Source: a virus
Reading direction: 5' to 3' (one strand)
Virus record (IMG/VR): IMGVR_UViG_3300046504_000144
Span: 1 to 30,485 of that record
DNA length: 30,485 nt
Positions 24,001 through 30,131 of this stretch are shown piece by piece. The notes under the pieces were generated by a model, which did no database searches, was not told the origin of the DNA, and worked only from the letters and a program-made list of their open reading frames with translations. Made by a program: the position numbers and the translations under genes. How positions within the stretch are numbered: position 1 is the stretch's first letter; every line of letters starts with the position of its first letter.

Positions 24001-24758
24001 TCAGAGTTAAACCCAGAAATAATTGAAGGTTTTATATGATCAATAACATTAAAAAATTCTTGTATAAGTTTTGCTTCTGCTTCATCATCATTTGGTTTCT
24101 CTGGTTCAAGAATCATTTCAAAACCTTTATTGTCCCTGACACCGATAAGTATTATTCTTGCCATCTGGTATCTTAAACCAGTAGTTTCAATATCGAAAGT
24201 AAATTTATGTATTTGTTTATATTCTTCAATACCTTTGAATAATCTTGATTGTGTGGATATAAAGAATTGCTCAGTTGTTTTGGGTGAATGAAATAAATCA
24301 CGGTTTATAAATTTTACATCACCCTTTTTATTTTTCACAACATTTCCATCAACATCTCTGACTTTTTCAAATGGGTTAATGCCACCATCGCTAAAATAAT
24401 TTACAATTGCATTATATGATTTACTGCTTGTAACTTTATAACAATATCCATTAACCAGTCTTTTTTGATTACCAGTTTTTAATTTAATAATTTTAATGCC
24501 ATATTTAATTCTTTTGCTTTCAATATAATTATCTGAATAACCTTCATATAATATGTGCCCTAATTTCGCTAAATCCTTTACATACGTGAAAGGTTCATAT
24601 TGAAATTTTACAATCTTTTGTTCTTTGTTTGGCTCACGTATTAAACATTCAGCAACATTTGTATTTGGGTCGGTTTCAACATTTACCAAATATTTTAAAT
24701 CGTTATTATAACCTTCAAGGAAACCTTTAATTTCTGCTAAAACTTTTACTTTATCCAT
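21084..24758 (-). CDS. 43: Family B DNA polymerase (T4 gp43-like) with variant motif C
   Basis: A 1224-residue family B polymerase, longer than T4 gp43 (898). Proofreading exonuclease motifs: Exo I FTFDIETTGL (Asp189, Glu191), Exo II SGFNSEMFDFEF (residues 248-259), Exo III YSIID (Tyr309, Asp313). Polymerase motif A is DFAGLYPTI (Asp532), motif B KILNNSLYGALGS (Lys619 to Tyr626), and the motif C position reads LLAVTDGTNF (Asp674). Here the usual D-T-D-S is V-T-D-G, so the first Asp is Val while the second, metal-binding Asp is kept. A C-terminal extension of about 250 residues ends in a very acidic tail (DSENEDGDGAY) that may contact the sliding clamp or other partners. The start overlaps the QueC-like gene by 8 bp. 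Confidence 0.93.
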   Translation of the reverse strand: MDKVKVLAEIKGFLEGYNNDLKYLVNVETDPNTNVAECLIREPNKEQKIVKFQYEPFTYVKDLAKLGHILYEGYSDNYIESKRIKYGIKIIKLKTGNQKRLVNGYCYKVTSSKSYNAIVNYFSDGGINPFEKVRDVDGNVVKNKKGDVKFINRDLFHSPKTTEQFFISTQSRLFKGIEEYKQIHKFTFDIETTGLRYQMARIILIGVRDNKGFEMILEPEKPNDDEAEAKLIQEFFNVIDHIKPSIISGFNSEMFDFEFILGRAKLLKMDLSKIPTSLKEGVQLKRKPRTSVKYGNTADKYTATEMWGYSIIDILHAVRRTAAVNSEIKENKLKYIAKFEKIAKPNRTYIPGEDNAIGRIFNENKVFVIDINNNYIQIPNEYQIVAKKLYTLQTNKATLSDERYIVMRDTYLNDASDFVKWFRTEALPKKMNSFIGGKNLVKQYLLDDLWETEHVDELYNQSSFMLAKIVPTTYQRICTMGTAGIWNLLMTAWSYENDLAIPISDVKLPKKFAGGLARCFKSGFSKRIIKIDFAGLYPTIQLTEDVFPIFDITGVMKKILLYLTTTRNIYKKLGNGVTLDDEEVMLFKQIDPEYHLKYVNKSLTPADIAMFKIKQLPIKILNNSLYGALGSDVSFNWSDNVCAARITCTGRLHLRHAISWFSKFGCVALLAVTDGTNFNYPERTNIRITNEGTTEGTIEEMWQYGGKTGMNALIEKFNKEEMKPPYMSIDNDGESISCLNLSRINYATLSLAKDKKSNEMKEKIKLTGNTIKSKIMPGYIEEFIDNGLNMILHDKGNEFVKYYTDYAENLYLCQIPLKKIASKSKIKTTISAYKKRGKDKNGREKGKQAHMELLIEKRNKIAEELFQKHKETLIFTRAEDKLSIEDKLKLVTNYMPPEPELDSVVYYVNTGTKLSEGNSGIIKDKVTGEERYCATLITTEDLLENPNMIGKYNVAKYLNAFNKRVTALLVGFEPEVSKKILATIVKDKKTKEVSLKCGGENFASYELGLKNFDLNDFDESMHLEEKEVEYWNKTGYDPRKIWNGFKMYDDNKVYYEIYDHALNYLNEKMIASNRPKIKSINEEYGEGDLVLIKYGDEYTVGKHNGVFIETIRENVVIPKSEIEIELDRKKTEEEERIKNLEITLATKSEKDKEIEIIKQNRARYFDRFKKRFNIPEDMTMEELFREESSASEMLDFYVSQMEGIEDEEEAEYIDSENEDGDGAY

Positions 24759-25608
24759 TAAATGGTACTTTTTCTAAATTACTACTATCTTCTTCAACTT
24801 TATCAGCATTAACTCCATCTAAATATAAATCTAATTGATATGGTTCTTTTTTATATTCAAATTTTTTAATGTTTTGAAAATCATTTCCATTCTTATCTAA
24901 AACTCTAAAACCTTCACTCAACAAAGCAACCGCATGTTGCATTCGAATGCCCTTTTTATATTTTTCTGGAAACCTACCTAATCCATAATAATTGCTCGAT
25001 ATAACACGTTTACAAGATGGACAGCTACAGCATGGCTCATAATCAATTATTTCCGCATCTTCTGAACCAATAATTGTTGCGTTTTCACAACTGAATATCA
25101 GATCAAGATATTGTTTTGGTAATTGTTCTGCCATTTCAATTTTACGTACTTTTGAAACGGGAAAGGTTAAACGTTTCATTAGTTCACAAATTGCCTGATA
25201 TGATTTATAAATTTTTTTTATGTCCTCTAAAAATGAAACTGCATCATCATTTGTTACATAACCAATCTGAATCTCACTAACTGGTAAACTTTGTAAAAAT
25301 GCAGTACCAAAAATCCAAACAGGTATTTGTTTAAAATATAAACTAAATTCACTTGTGCTAACAGTAACTTTTAATGCATATTCAATATCATGTATTCTCG
25401 TCCCGCTATAATCTTTTTCATTGGTAAATTCTTTTCTAAACTCTTTAATTAACAATTTAATACGATTTTTTTCAAGAATTGTTTTAGTTTGATTATTTTC
25501 AATCTCAATATAAACTGGATATACTTCATTATCGTCTTTAAGATTTTTCCAAATCAAATAAGTTGAATCCAACCCGCCTGAAAATAATACAGCAATCTTT
25601 TTACTCAT
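24751..25608 (-). CDS. queC: QueC-like PP-loop enzyme (7-cyano-7-deazaguanine synthase family)
   Basis: A 285-residue PP-loop ATP pyrophosphatase. The P-loop is SGGLDS (residues 10-15) in VLFSGGLDSTYLIWKN, followed by a Rossmann-like core. A zinc site is suggested by Cys174 (FSCENA) and the cluster EPCCSCPSCKR (Cys193/194, 196, 199), the pattern of QueC, which makes preQ0 from CDG with ATP and ammonia. In phages, preQ0 or derivatives replace guanine in DNA to evade restriction enzymes. FolE, QueD, QueE and a DpdA-type transglycosylase, needed for a complete pathway, are not in this window. The N-terminal half (residues 85-165) diverges from bacterial QueC, so a related thiolation or amidation activity is possible. 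It overlaps the DNA polymerase gene by 8 bp. Confidence 0.75.
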   Translation of the reverse strand: MSKKIAVLFSGGLDSTYLIWKNLKDDNEVYPVYIEIENNQTKTILEKNRIKLLIKEFRKEFTNEKDYSGTRIHDIEYALKVTVSTSEFSLYFKQIPVWIFGTAFLQSLPVSEIQIGYVTNDDAVSFLEDIKKIYKSYQAICELMKRLTFPVSKVRKIEMAEQLPKQYLDLIFSCENATIIGSEDAEIIDYEPCCSCPSCKRVISSNYYGLGRFPEKYKKGIRMQHAVALLSEGFRVLDKNGNDFQNIKKFEYKKEPYQLDLYLDGVNADKVEEDSSNLEKVPFNG

Positions 25609-25609
25609 G

Positions 25610-25972
25610 TTAATTTTTAATTATTATATACGTTAATTCTTTCGTTTTTTTGTTGTATTCATATTTTCTATTTCCAATAATAAACATACAACTTTTCATT
25701 ATATTTGTGGCATCAACTGGAAAAAAACCGCATAACCACAAAGCACTTATTGCATTTTTTCCAATGAGTTTATAATAACCTTCATTTTTTGTTATTTCAA
25801 AATCCAAATATACTGCTTCATTAGGATTATTCAAAATGTTTTGTAAAATATATTTAAATGCACTATTAATATCTCTTTTTGTTTGCTTATGCGAAATATC
25901 AATATCCAATAACATCGAATTTAATAAATAATCACGAAATGGATTACCACCCCAACTATATAGGTTTGCCAT
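25610..25972 (-). CDS. Unknown 120-residue protein in the replication operon
   Basis: Starts MANLYSWGGNPFRDYLLNSM and contains NAISALWLCGFFPVDATNI (residues about 75-93). Mixed alpha/beta composition, no transmembrane segment or known motif seen. Its first 17 bp overlap the 3' end of the homing endonuclease and its stop is 1 nt from the QueC-like start, so translation is coupled. Position suggests a DNA-metabolism or modification role; sequence does not identify it. Confidence 0.75.
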   Translation of the reverse strand: MANLYSWGGNPFRDYLLNSMLLDIDISHKQTKRDINSAFKYILQNILNNPNEAVYLDFEITKNEGYYKLIGKNAISALWLCGFFPVDATNIMKSCMFIIGNRKYEYNKKTKELTYIIIKN

Positions 25973-26954
25973 TATAATTATCTTTTATTAAATTATTAAT
26001 TTTATTACAAACCAGATTTATTTGATTATCAACATCTTTTAAAAATTCTTTTTGATTAATCCTTATAATTTGACAGTTAAAATTTTCTTTAAGAAAAATT
26101 TCACGTTTCACGTCACTTTCTTTTTTATATTTATGTTGTCTTTCATCCCATTCTAAACAAATATTATATTTTTCAATATAGCCGTCTACCCAATATCTGA
26201 CAAATTTCTTTTCACCACCATTAAATGCATGTTGTATTGACAAATTTAATTTTTCTGAAAGTCTATCTAAATATATAATTGAATTAGCATTATAGGTAGG
26301 ACAATGTTTGAGCCAAATTTCACCATACCTTTCAATCATAGTGTTTGTTGCCCTTTCAGAATATTTTTTATTCATGGTAATATTTTCTACACCATATCTA
26401 TCTAAAATTGTTTTATTTATTTTTGCACGAATTTCTTTATTTTGTAAAGTACTCTCAACGCCATATCTTTCTAAATTTGTTTGTTTCGTTTTTTCTTGAA
26501 TCTCTTTATTTTGCGAAGCAAATTCAGTTCCATATTTAATTAAATTAGTTTTTCTTACTTTCTCTTTAAAAATATTTGTTTTAGAAAAATGTTTAACACC
26601 ATATTTCTCAATCATTCTTTTTATCACCTTTTCTTGAATCTCTTTATTTTGCGAAACAAATTCAGTTCCATATTTAGTTAAATTTGTTTGTTTCTTTTTA
26701 TTCTGAGAACATTTTGGTGAACAAGCATAATAATTACCAGATTTAATATTTGTATTATAATTTTGATATGATAACATTTTTTCATTATTACATACATCAC
26801 ATTTAACATGAACTTTTAGTGTACTATTGATCATTAAATCAATAGGTTTAATGAGAAACATATCGCCAAATTTAGTAAATATATATCCCTTTTCAATATA
26901 ATATTTTTTATTATTGGTGCTCCATTTATTTATAACAAATTCATCTAAAATCAT
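25956..26954 (-). CDS. Free-standing homing-endonuclease-like protein (KYG-repeat DNA-binding arm, Vsr-like nuclease)
   Basis: A 332-residue protein. A Cys4 ribbon (CDVCNN ... ACSPKCSQ) at about residues 50-85 is followed by five to six repeats of about 19-24 residues with the pattern N-L-x-[KR]-Y-G-x-E-x-x-x-Q-N-K-E-I, seen in several phage endonucleases as a DNA-reading arm. The C-terminal core reads LSIQHAFNGGEKKFVRYWVD then NICLEWDERQHKYK and REIFLKENFNCQIIRINQKE, closely parallel to the endonuclease at 12704-13645. Its ATG overlaps the helicase stop (ATGA) and its end overlaps the 120-residue gene by 17 bp. It interrupts the helicase-QueC-polymerase operon without breaking any gene. Confidence 0.88.
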   Translation of the reverse strand: MILDEFVINKWSTNNKKYYIEKGYIFTKFGDMFLIKPIDLMINSTLKVHVKCDVCNNEKMLSYQNYNTNIKSGNYYACSPKCSQNKKKQTNLTKYGTEFVSQNKEIQEKVIKRMIEKYGVKHFSKTNIFKEKVRKTNLIKYGTEFASQNKEIQEKTKQTNLERYGVESTLQNKEIRAKINKTILDRYGVENITMNKKYSERATNTMIERYGEIWLKHCPTYNANSIIYLDRLSEKLNLSIQHAFNGGEKKFVRYWVDGYIEKYNICLEWDERQHKYKKESDVKREIFLKENFNCQIIRINQKEFLKDVDNQINLVCNKINNLIKDNYNGKPI

Positions 26955-28750
26955 TTTTTATGTTTATTTTTAATTATTTCTATCAAATCGTTTATAATGC
27001 TTTGATTAATATCTGATTCGTATTTTTCTCCATCAATTACTTGGGAAAGTTCTGCTCGCTTTGATTCGATTAAATCAAAAACATATTCATCAATAGTATC
27101 TTTATAAACAAAAAAATATGCATTAACCGCATTTTTTTGTCCAATTCTTAAAATTCGATAAATTATTTGATCTGCATCTGAAGGAGTCCAAGGTACTGTT
27201 ATCACACCAACCTTATTTGCTGCCGTTAATGTAACCCCTTCGGAAATAGTACTTTGCGAACCTAACAAAAGTTTAACTTTTCCATTTTCATCTTGGAAAT
27301 CTTTTAATACGTTAGCACGTTCCACATCTGTTTCATCTCCTGTATGCAAAGCAGATTCTTCAGGATATAATTTATTTAATTTATTTAAACTATCTTTATA
27401 AAAATCAACCACAACAAATTTTTCTCCACATTCCAAAATTGAATCAATTAATTCTTTTACATTATTGACTTTTAGATATGAGGTATATTCTCGTAATTTA
27501 CTTAATATTGCTAATGGATGCGTGATTATTCTATCAGTAAATTCGTTAACAACTCCTTGTTCTAAAGCATCATAAATTTCATATTCTTTAGGTGTCATTT
27601 CCAATATTATTTTTTGTATTCTTTTTTCAGGTAAATCTTTAATAACATCCTCAAGTTTTTTTCTATATGTGAAAGGAGCTATTTTATTAAATAACTCTTC
27701 AAACTTTGTTGCACTAATATCTGTTTCCCACCCAAAACCATCAACATTATATGACATTCCACAATAAAAACTATTAAAATAATTTTTGGTTGGAAAATCT
27801 GTTGGAGATATTTGATGTAATACTGTATATAATTGATATGCACGAGATTTTGCAGGAGTTCCTGACATGAATACTTTTGAAATCTTCCCATTTTTAAAAA
27901 TATTATCTTTAAATATTCTTTTAAATGCTTTATATGTATTAGTTTTGCTTGAAGCAATTCTATGACATTCGTCTACAATCAAACAATCAATTTTACCAAT
28001 ATTTAATTTATCAAACTTATCTTTTACTTTATTAAAATCTGATGAATTAAAATAATCATAATTAACTATTATATACTTCGCATCCTCAATAGTACACTTA
28101 TTTTTTTTCCCAACAATAAAAGCATTTGAATTTGTGAATTTTTCAATTTCGTTTCTATAATTAAATTTCAAAGAATTTGGAGTAATAACAAAAACCTTTT
28201 CAAAATCATTCATTTCAGCATAAGTTATTGATATTAAACTTTTCCCTGACCCCATACCTAGTGCCAATAATACATTTCTAACTGCATTTAAAAACATGCT
28301 GCCTACAATTTGATGTGGGTATAAACGAACTCCGGGTTTTAAAAATTTATGAATATCTTCACTGTATTTCTCGTATGTTTCTTCTAAAGTTTTTTTATAT
28401 TGAACCCAATGCTCTTTTTTAATATTAAGATCAGCGATAAATTTACGCTTTTCTTCTTCTTCAATTTCAACTTTTTTGATTTGTTGGATAAAAATTTTTC
28501 GAGTTTCTTCGTTGCCGAAATCGAAATGAATTTTATTTGAACCTTTATATTTTTTTATTAATGTATATAATCCTAAAGTCGTGAGTTCCCATGCAAAATC
28601 CATTGCATTCCATTTACGAGTTTCTTCAGGTAATTCCTTAATACGAGAAAGCAACTGATCATTAATTGGAAATCGTAATTGATACGCTGCTCTTTTGCGT
28701 ATTCGCTCACAATGTACAATAAAAGGTGGTAATTGCATATTTTTATTCAA
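26951..28750 (-). CDS. SNF2-family helicase / translocase
   Basis: A 599-residue superfamily 2 protein. Motif Q region LYPHQIVG (143-150), Walker A LGMGSGKS (164-171), motif Ia VFVITPNSL, DECH box LIVDECHRI (257-264), motif III FMSGTPAKSRA (295-304), and in the second RecA domain LLLGSQSTISEGVTL and YRILRIGQKNAVNAYFFVY, whose R-I-G-Q-K is the SNF2 motif VI. SNF2 proteins translocate on duplex DNA; single-domain viral members resemble SMARCAL1 fork-remodellers and T4 UvsW performs a comparable fork/recombination job. The first 135 residues form an uncharacterised N-terminal domain with a charged coiled coil. It is the first gene of the replication operon and is preceded by a host-type promoter at 28758-28787. 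Confidence 0.88.
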   Translation of the reverse strand: MNKNMQLPPFIVHCERIRKRAAYQLRFPINDQLLSRIKELPEETRKWNAMDFAWELTTLGLYTLIKKYKGSNKIHFDFGNEETRKIFIQQIKKVEIEEEEKRKFIADLNIKKEHWVQYKKTLEETYEKYSEDIHKFLKPGVRLYPHQIVGSMFLNAVRNVLLALGMGSGKSLISITYAEMNDFEKVFVITPNSLKFNYRNEIEKFTNSNAFIVGKKNKCTIEDAKYIIVNYDYFNSSDFNKVKDKFDKLNIGKIDCLIVDECHRIASSKTNTYKAFKRIFKDNIFKNGKISKVFMSGTPAKSRAYQLYTVLHQISPTDFPTKNYFNSFYCGMSYNVDGFGWETDISATKFEELFNKIAPFTYRKKLEDVIKDLPEKRIQKIILEMTPKEYEIYDALEQGVVNEFTDRIITHPLAILSKLREYTSYLKVNNVKELIDSILECGEKFVVVDFYKDSLNKLNKLYPEESALHTGDETDVERANVLKDFQDENGKVKLLLGSQSTISEGVTLTAANKVGVITVPWTPSDADQIIYRILRIGQKNAVNAYFFVYKDTIDEYVFDLIESKRAELSQVIDGEKYESDINQSIINDLIEIIKNKHKK

Positions 28751-28757
28751 TATACTG

Positions 28758-28787
28758 CAAAGATAGTTAAAAATTTTTGATTGTCAA
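28758..28787 (-). promoter_or_regulatory. Bacteroidota-type housekeeping promoter upstream of the helicase
   Basis: On the minus strand the -33 element TTG (28785-28787, within TTGAC) is separated by exactly 19 bp from the -7 element TATCTTTG (28758-28765), matching the Bacteroidota consensus TTG / TAnnTTTG. It lies 7 nt before the helicase ATG measured from the end of the -7 element, so the transcript leader would be very short. It indicates both the host phylum and likely early expression by host RNA polymerase. Confidence 0.8.
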
Positions 28788-28790
28788 GGT

Positions 28791-29210
28791 TTAAATTACT
28801 GTAGTTTTGGTAATAGCATCAGAAATAACAATATTTATTTGGTTTTCAACTGGAAGAGTTAACTTCCCGCAACCAATTTGTTCGCCTAAAAAATCGATTT
28901 TAAATTCACCAAAAAATCTCCCTGCTTTTCTTGTGTCTTTTAATTTAAATTTATATAAAAACGTATATTTTTCTTCAGATGGTTTACCAAGTCTGTCATA
29001 ATTAATAACAAAACTTGCTGGCACATTGGCAATGCGATATAAACCAGTTTGTGCATCGGTCATTGAAAATGTCACTGCAACGTTTTCGAGCATATCATCT
29101 GTAATGTTATATTTTTCTCTCACCTGTTGAATCAAAGGATATTTTAATTCAGGTAACGTACTATCTTTCTTTATAAAGAAATTGTTAATATCAAATGTTG
29201 AATAATTCAT
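28791..29210 (-). CDS. Unknown beta-rich protein, possibly structural
   Basis: A 139-residue protein starting MNYSTFDINNFFIKKDSTLP. It is rich in strands: LENVAVTFSMTDAQTGLYRI, then FVINYDRLGKPSEEKYTFLY, KLKDTRKAGRFFGEFKIDF and KLTLPVENQINIVI. The rhythm is that of an Ig-like or baseplate-adaptor beta sandwich seen in phage accessory proteins. Its ATG is 2 nt after the frameshifted stop of the small membrane protein. The family is not recognised. Confidence 0.75.
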   Translation of the reverse strand: MNYSTFDINNFFIKKDSTLPELKYPLIQQVREKYNITDDMLENVAVTFSMTDAQTGLYRIANVPASFVINYDRLGKPSEEKYTFLYKFKLKDTRKAGRFFGEFKIDFLGEQIGCGKLTLPVENQINIVISDAITKTTVI

Positions 29211-29246
29211 AATTACGTAGTTTGTTGTCCTTTACTATTTGCTTTT
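29206..29246. repeat. 41-bp direct repeat at gene end, copy 1 (with 29405-29445)
   Basis: By eye 36 of 41 positions match 29405-29445. It covers a gene end (-Q-T-T-stop), the short spacer and the ATG of the next gene, so a gene junction has been duplicated. In this copy the Q-T-T ending is in the -1 frame of the small membrane protein. Confidence 0.75.
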
Positions 29247-29409
29247 TTTAATGCTATTGATTTTTCTTTTGCTTTTTTTTTGCTTTTACTTCTTTAACTG
29301 CTTCACGAATATGCTTTTGACTAAAATAAAGCATACAACCAATAAGAATCACCATAACAATATATAGTGGAAGATATTTCATTTCAAAATTATCAAATAA
29401 ATTTTTCAT
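29213..29409 (-). CDS. Small membrane protein, probably expressed through a -1 frameshift
   Basis: ATG 29409 opens a frame with one transmembrane segment (residues 11-30, KYLPLYIVMVILIGCMLYFS) followed by a Lys/Ala-rich helix. The zero frame stops at TAG 29254-29256 after 51 residues. A run of nine A (29273-29281) ending in the slippery heptamer A-AAA-AAG (29272-29278) permits a -1 shift into AKEKSIALKKANSKGQQTT and a stop at 29213-29215, 2 nt before the next ATG, for 65 residues. The shifted C-terminus matches the end of the upstream 225-residue protein (duplicated junction), arguing that the -1 frame is genuine coding. Either programmed frameshifting or a one-base homopolymer error in the sequence explains it. 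A holin, spanin or accessory membrane role is possible but not shown. Confidence 0.6.
29272..29278 (-). other. Candidate -1 frameshift slippery heptamer A-AAA-AAG
   Basis: The heptamer fits X-XXY-YYZ in the zero frame of the small membrane gene and is the strongest bacterial -1 slippery sequence known (as in dnaX). No clear downstream stem-loop or upstream Shine-Dalgarno-like stimulator was identified. Confidence 0.45.
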
Positions 29410-29445
29410 AATTATGTAGTTTGTTCTTCTTTATTATTTACTTTT
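29405..29445. repeat. 41-bp direct repeat at gene end, copy 2 (with 29206-29246)
   Basis: Second copy of the duplicated gene junction, covering the C-terminal E-E-Q-T-T codons and stop of the 225-residue protein and the start of the small membrane protein. Confidence 0.75.
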
Positions 29446-30089
29446 AAATCATTTGCAGTTTGCTTCTGTTCTGATTTAAGATCATCAGCAGTTTCTTTCT
29501 GAACTGATTTAAGTTCGTCAGCACTATCACCTTGTTTTGATTTAAGATCATCTGCTTTGTCACCTTGTTTTGATTTTAAATTATCTGCTTTGTCACCTTG
29601 TTTTGATTTAAGATCGTCAGCATTATCACCTTGTTTTGATTTTAAATTATCTGCTTTGTCGTCTTGTTTTGATTTTAAATTATCTGCCCTGTCGCTTTGT
29701 TTTAATCTGAGTTCATTAGCATTATAATCATCCATTAACTCGTCTCTATCTCCACTAACTGCTTTAACTCTTCTCTTTACTGTTGCTGCAATACCATCGC
29801 CAATAAGACCCAGAGAAACTGCATCAAAATTACCAAAAGGATGTCCACATATTTCAATATAAAATCTAAATAAAATATATGTACACAAAATTGTTGTTAT
29901 GTATCTGCGCCAATTATCATAAAACCAAAATTTCCAACTCCATTTAATTGGTGTGTGAATACTTTGAACATCACGACCACTTGCTTCTGTTAAAAAATAT
30001 ATTGCATACCCAATTATAAAAAACCATAAATATCCCAATAATTGAATACCTGTATATTCTCCAAACATTGTTTTCAGTAATTCACTCAT
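29412..30089 (-). CDS. Membrane protein with hendecad-repeat coiled-coil tail
   Basis: A 225-residue protein. Hydrophobic segments lie at residues about 16-34 (QLLGYLWFFIIGYAIYFL) and 62-80 (RYITTILCTYILFRFYIEI), with a third weaker one around 88-103 (Gly-rich). The remaining part, residues 121-219, is nine 11-residue repeats with consensus G-D-K-A-D-D/N-L-K-S-K-Q, the first and last degenerate. Eleven-residue periodicity predicts a right-handed coiled coil extending from the membrane. This layout resembles phage holin-like or membrane-spanning lysis/tail-chaperone proteins, but no family is recognised. It has a promoter-like element 13 nt upstream, and the next gene starts 2 nt after its stop. 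Confidence 0.8.
   Translation of the reverse strand: MSELLKTMFGEYTGIQLLGYLWFFIIGYAIYFLTEASGRDVQSIHTPIKWSWKFWFYDNWRRYITTILCTYILFRFYIEICGHPFGNFDAVSLGLIGDGIAATVKRRVKAVSGDRDELMDDYNANELRLKQSDRADNLKSKQDDKADNLKSKQGDNADDLKSKQGDKADNLKSKQGDKADDLKSKQGDSADELKSVQKETADDLKSEQKQTANDLKVNNKEEQTT
29433..29729 (-). repeat. Nine in-frame 33-bp tandem repeats (11-residue units)
   Basis: Codons for residues 121-219 of the membrane protein form nine head-to-tail 33-bp units. The central five are nearly identical (D-x-A-D-x-L-K-S-K-Q), the outer ones diverged, consistent with expansion by unequal recombination or replication slippage. Confidence 0.9.
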
Positions 30090-30102
30090 GATTATATTTT
30101 TA

Positions 30103-30111
30103 CATAAATAC
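30103..30111 (-). promoter_or_regulatory. GTATTTATG element upstream of the membrane protein
   Basis: Coding-direction GTATTTATG lies 13 nt before the ATG at 30089, in the 42-nt gap after the fibre-like gene. Confidence 0.5.
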
Positions 30112-30131
30112 TAATTAAATTTTAAAACATT

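Noticed and set aside
29254-29256. TAG stop recoded as an amino acid to extend the small membrane protein
   Set aside because: Readthrough would meet another stop two codons later, and TAG ends other genes here (for example at 25956); a -1 frameshift explains the data better.
29433-29729. Regular 33-bp repeats that could suggest a CRISPR array
   Set aside because: Units are contiguous without unique spacers, are a multiple of three and encode a regular 11-residue protein repeat.
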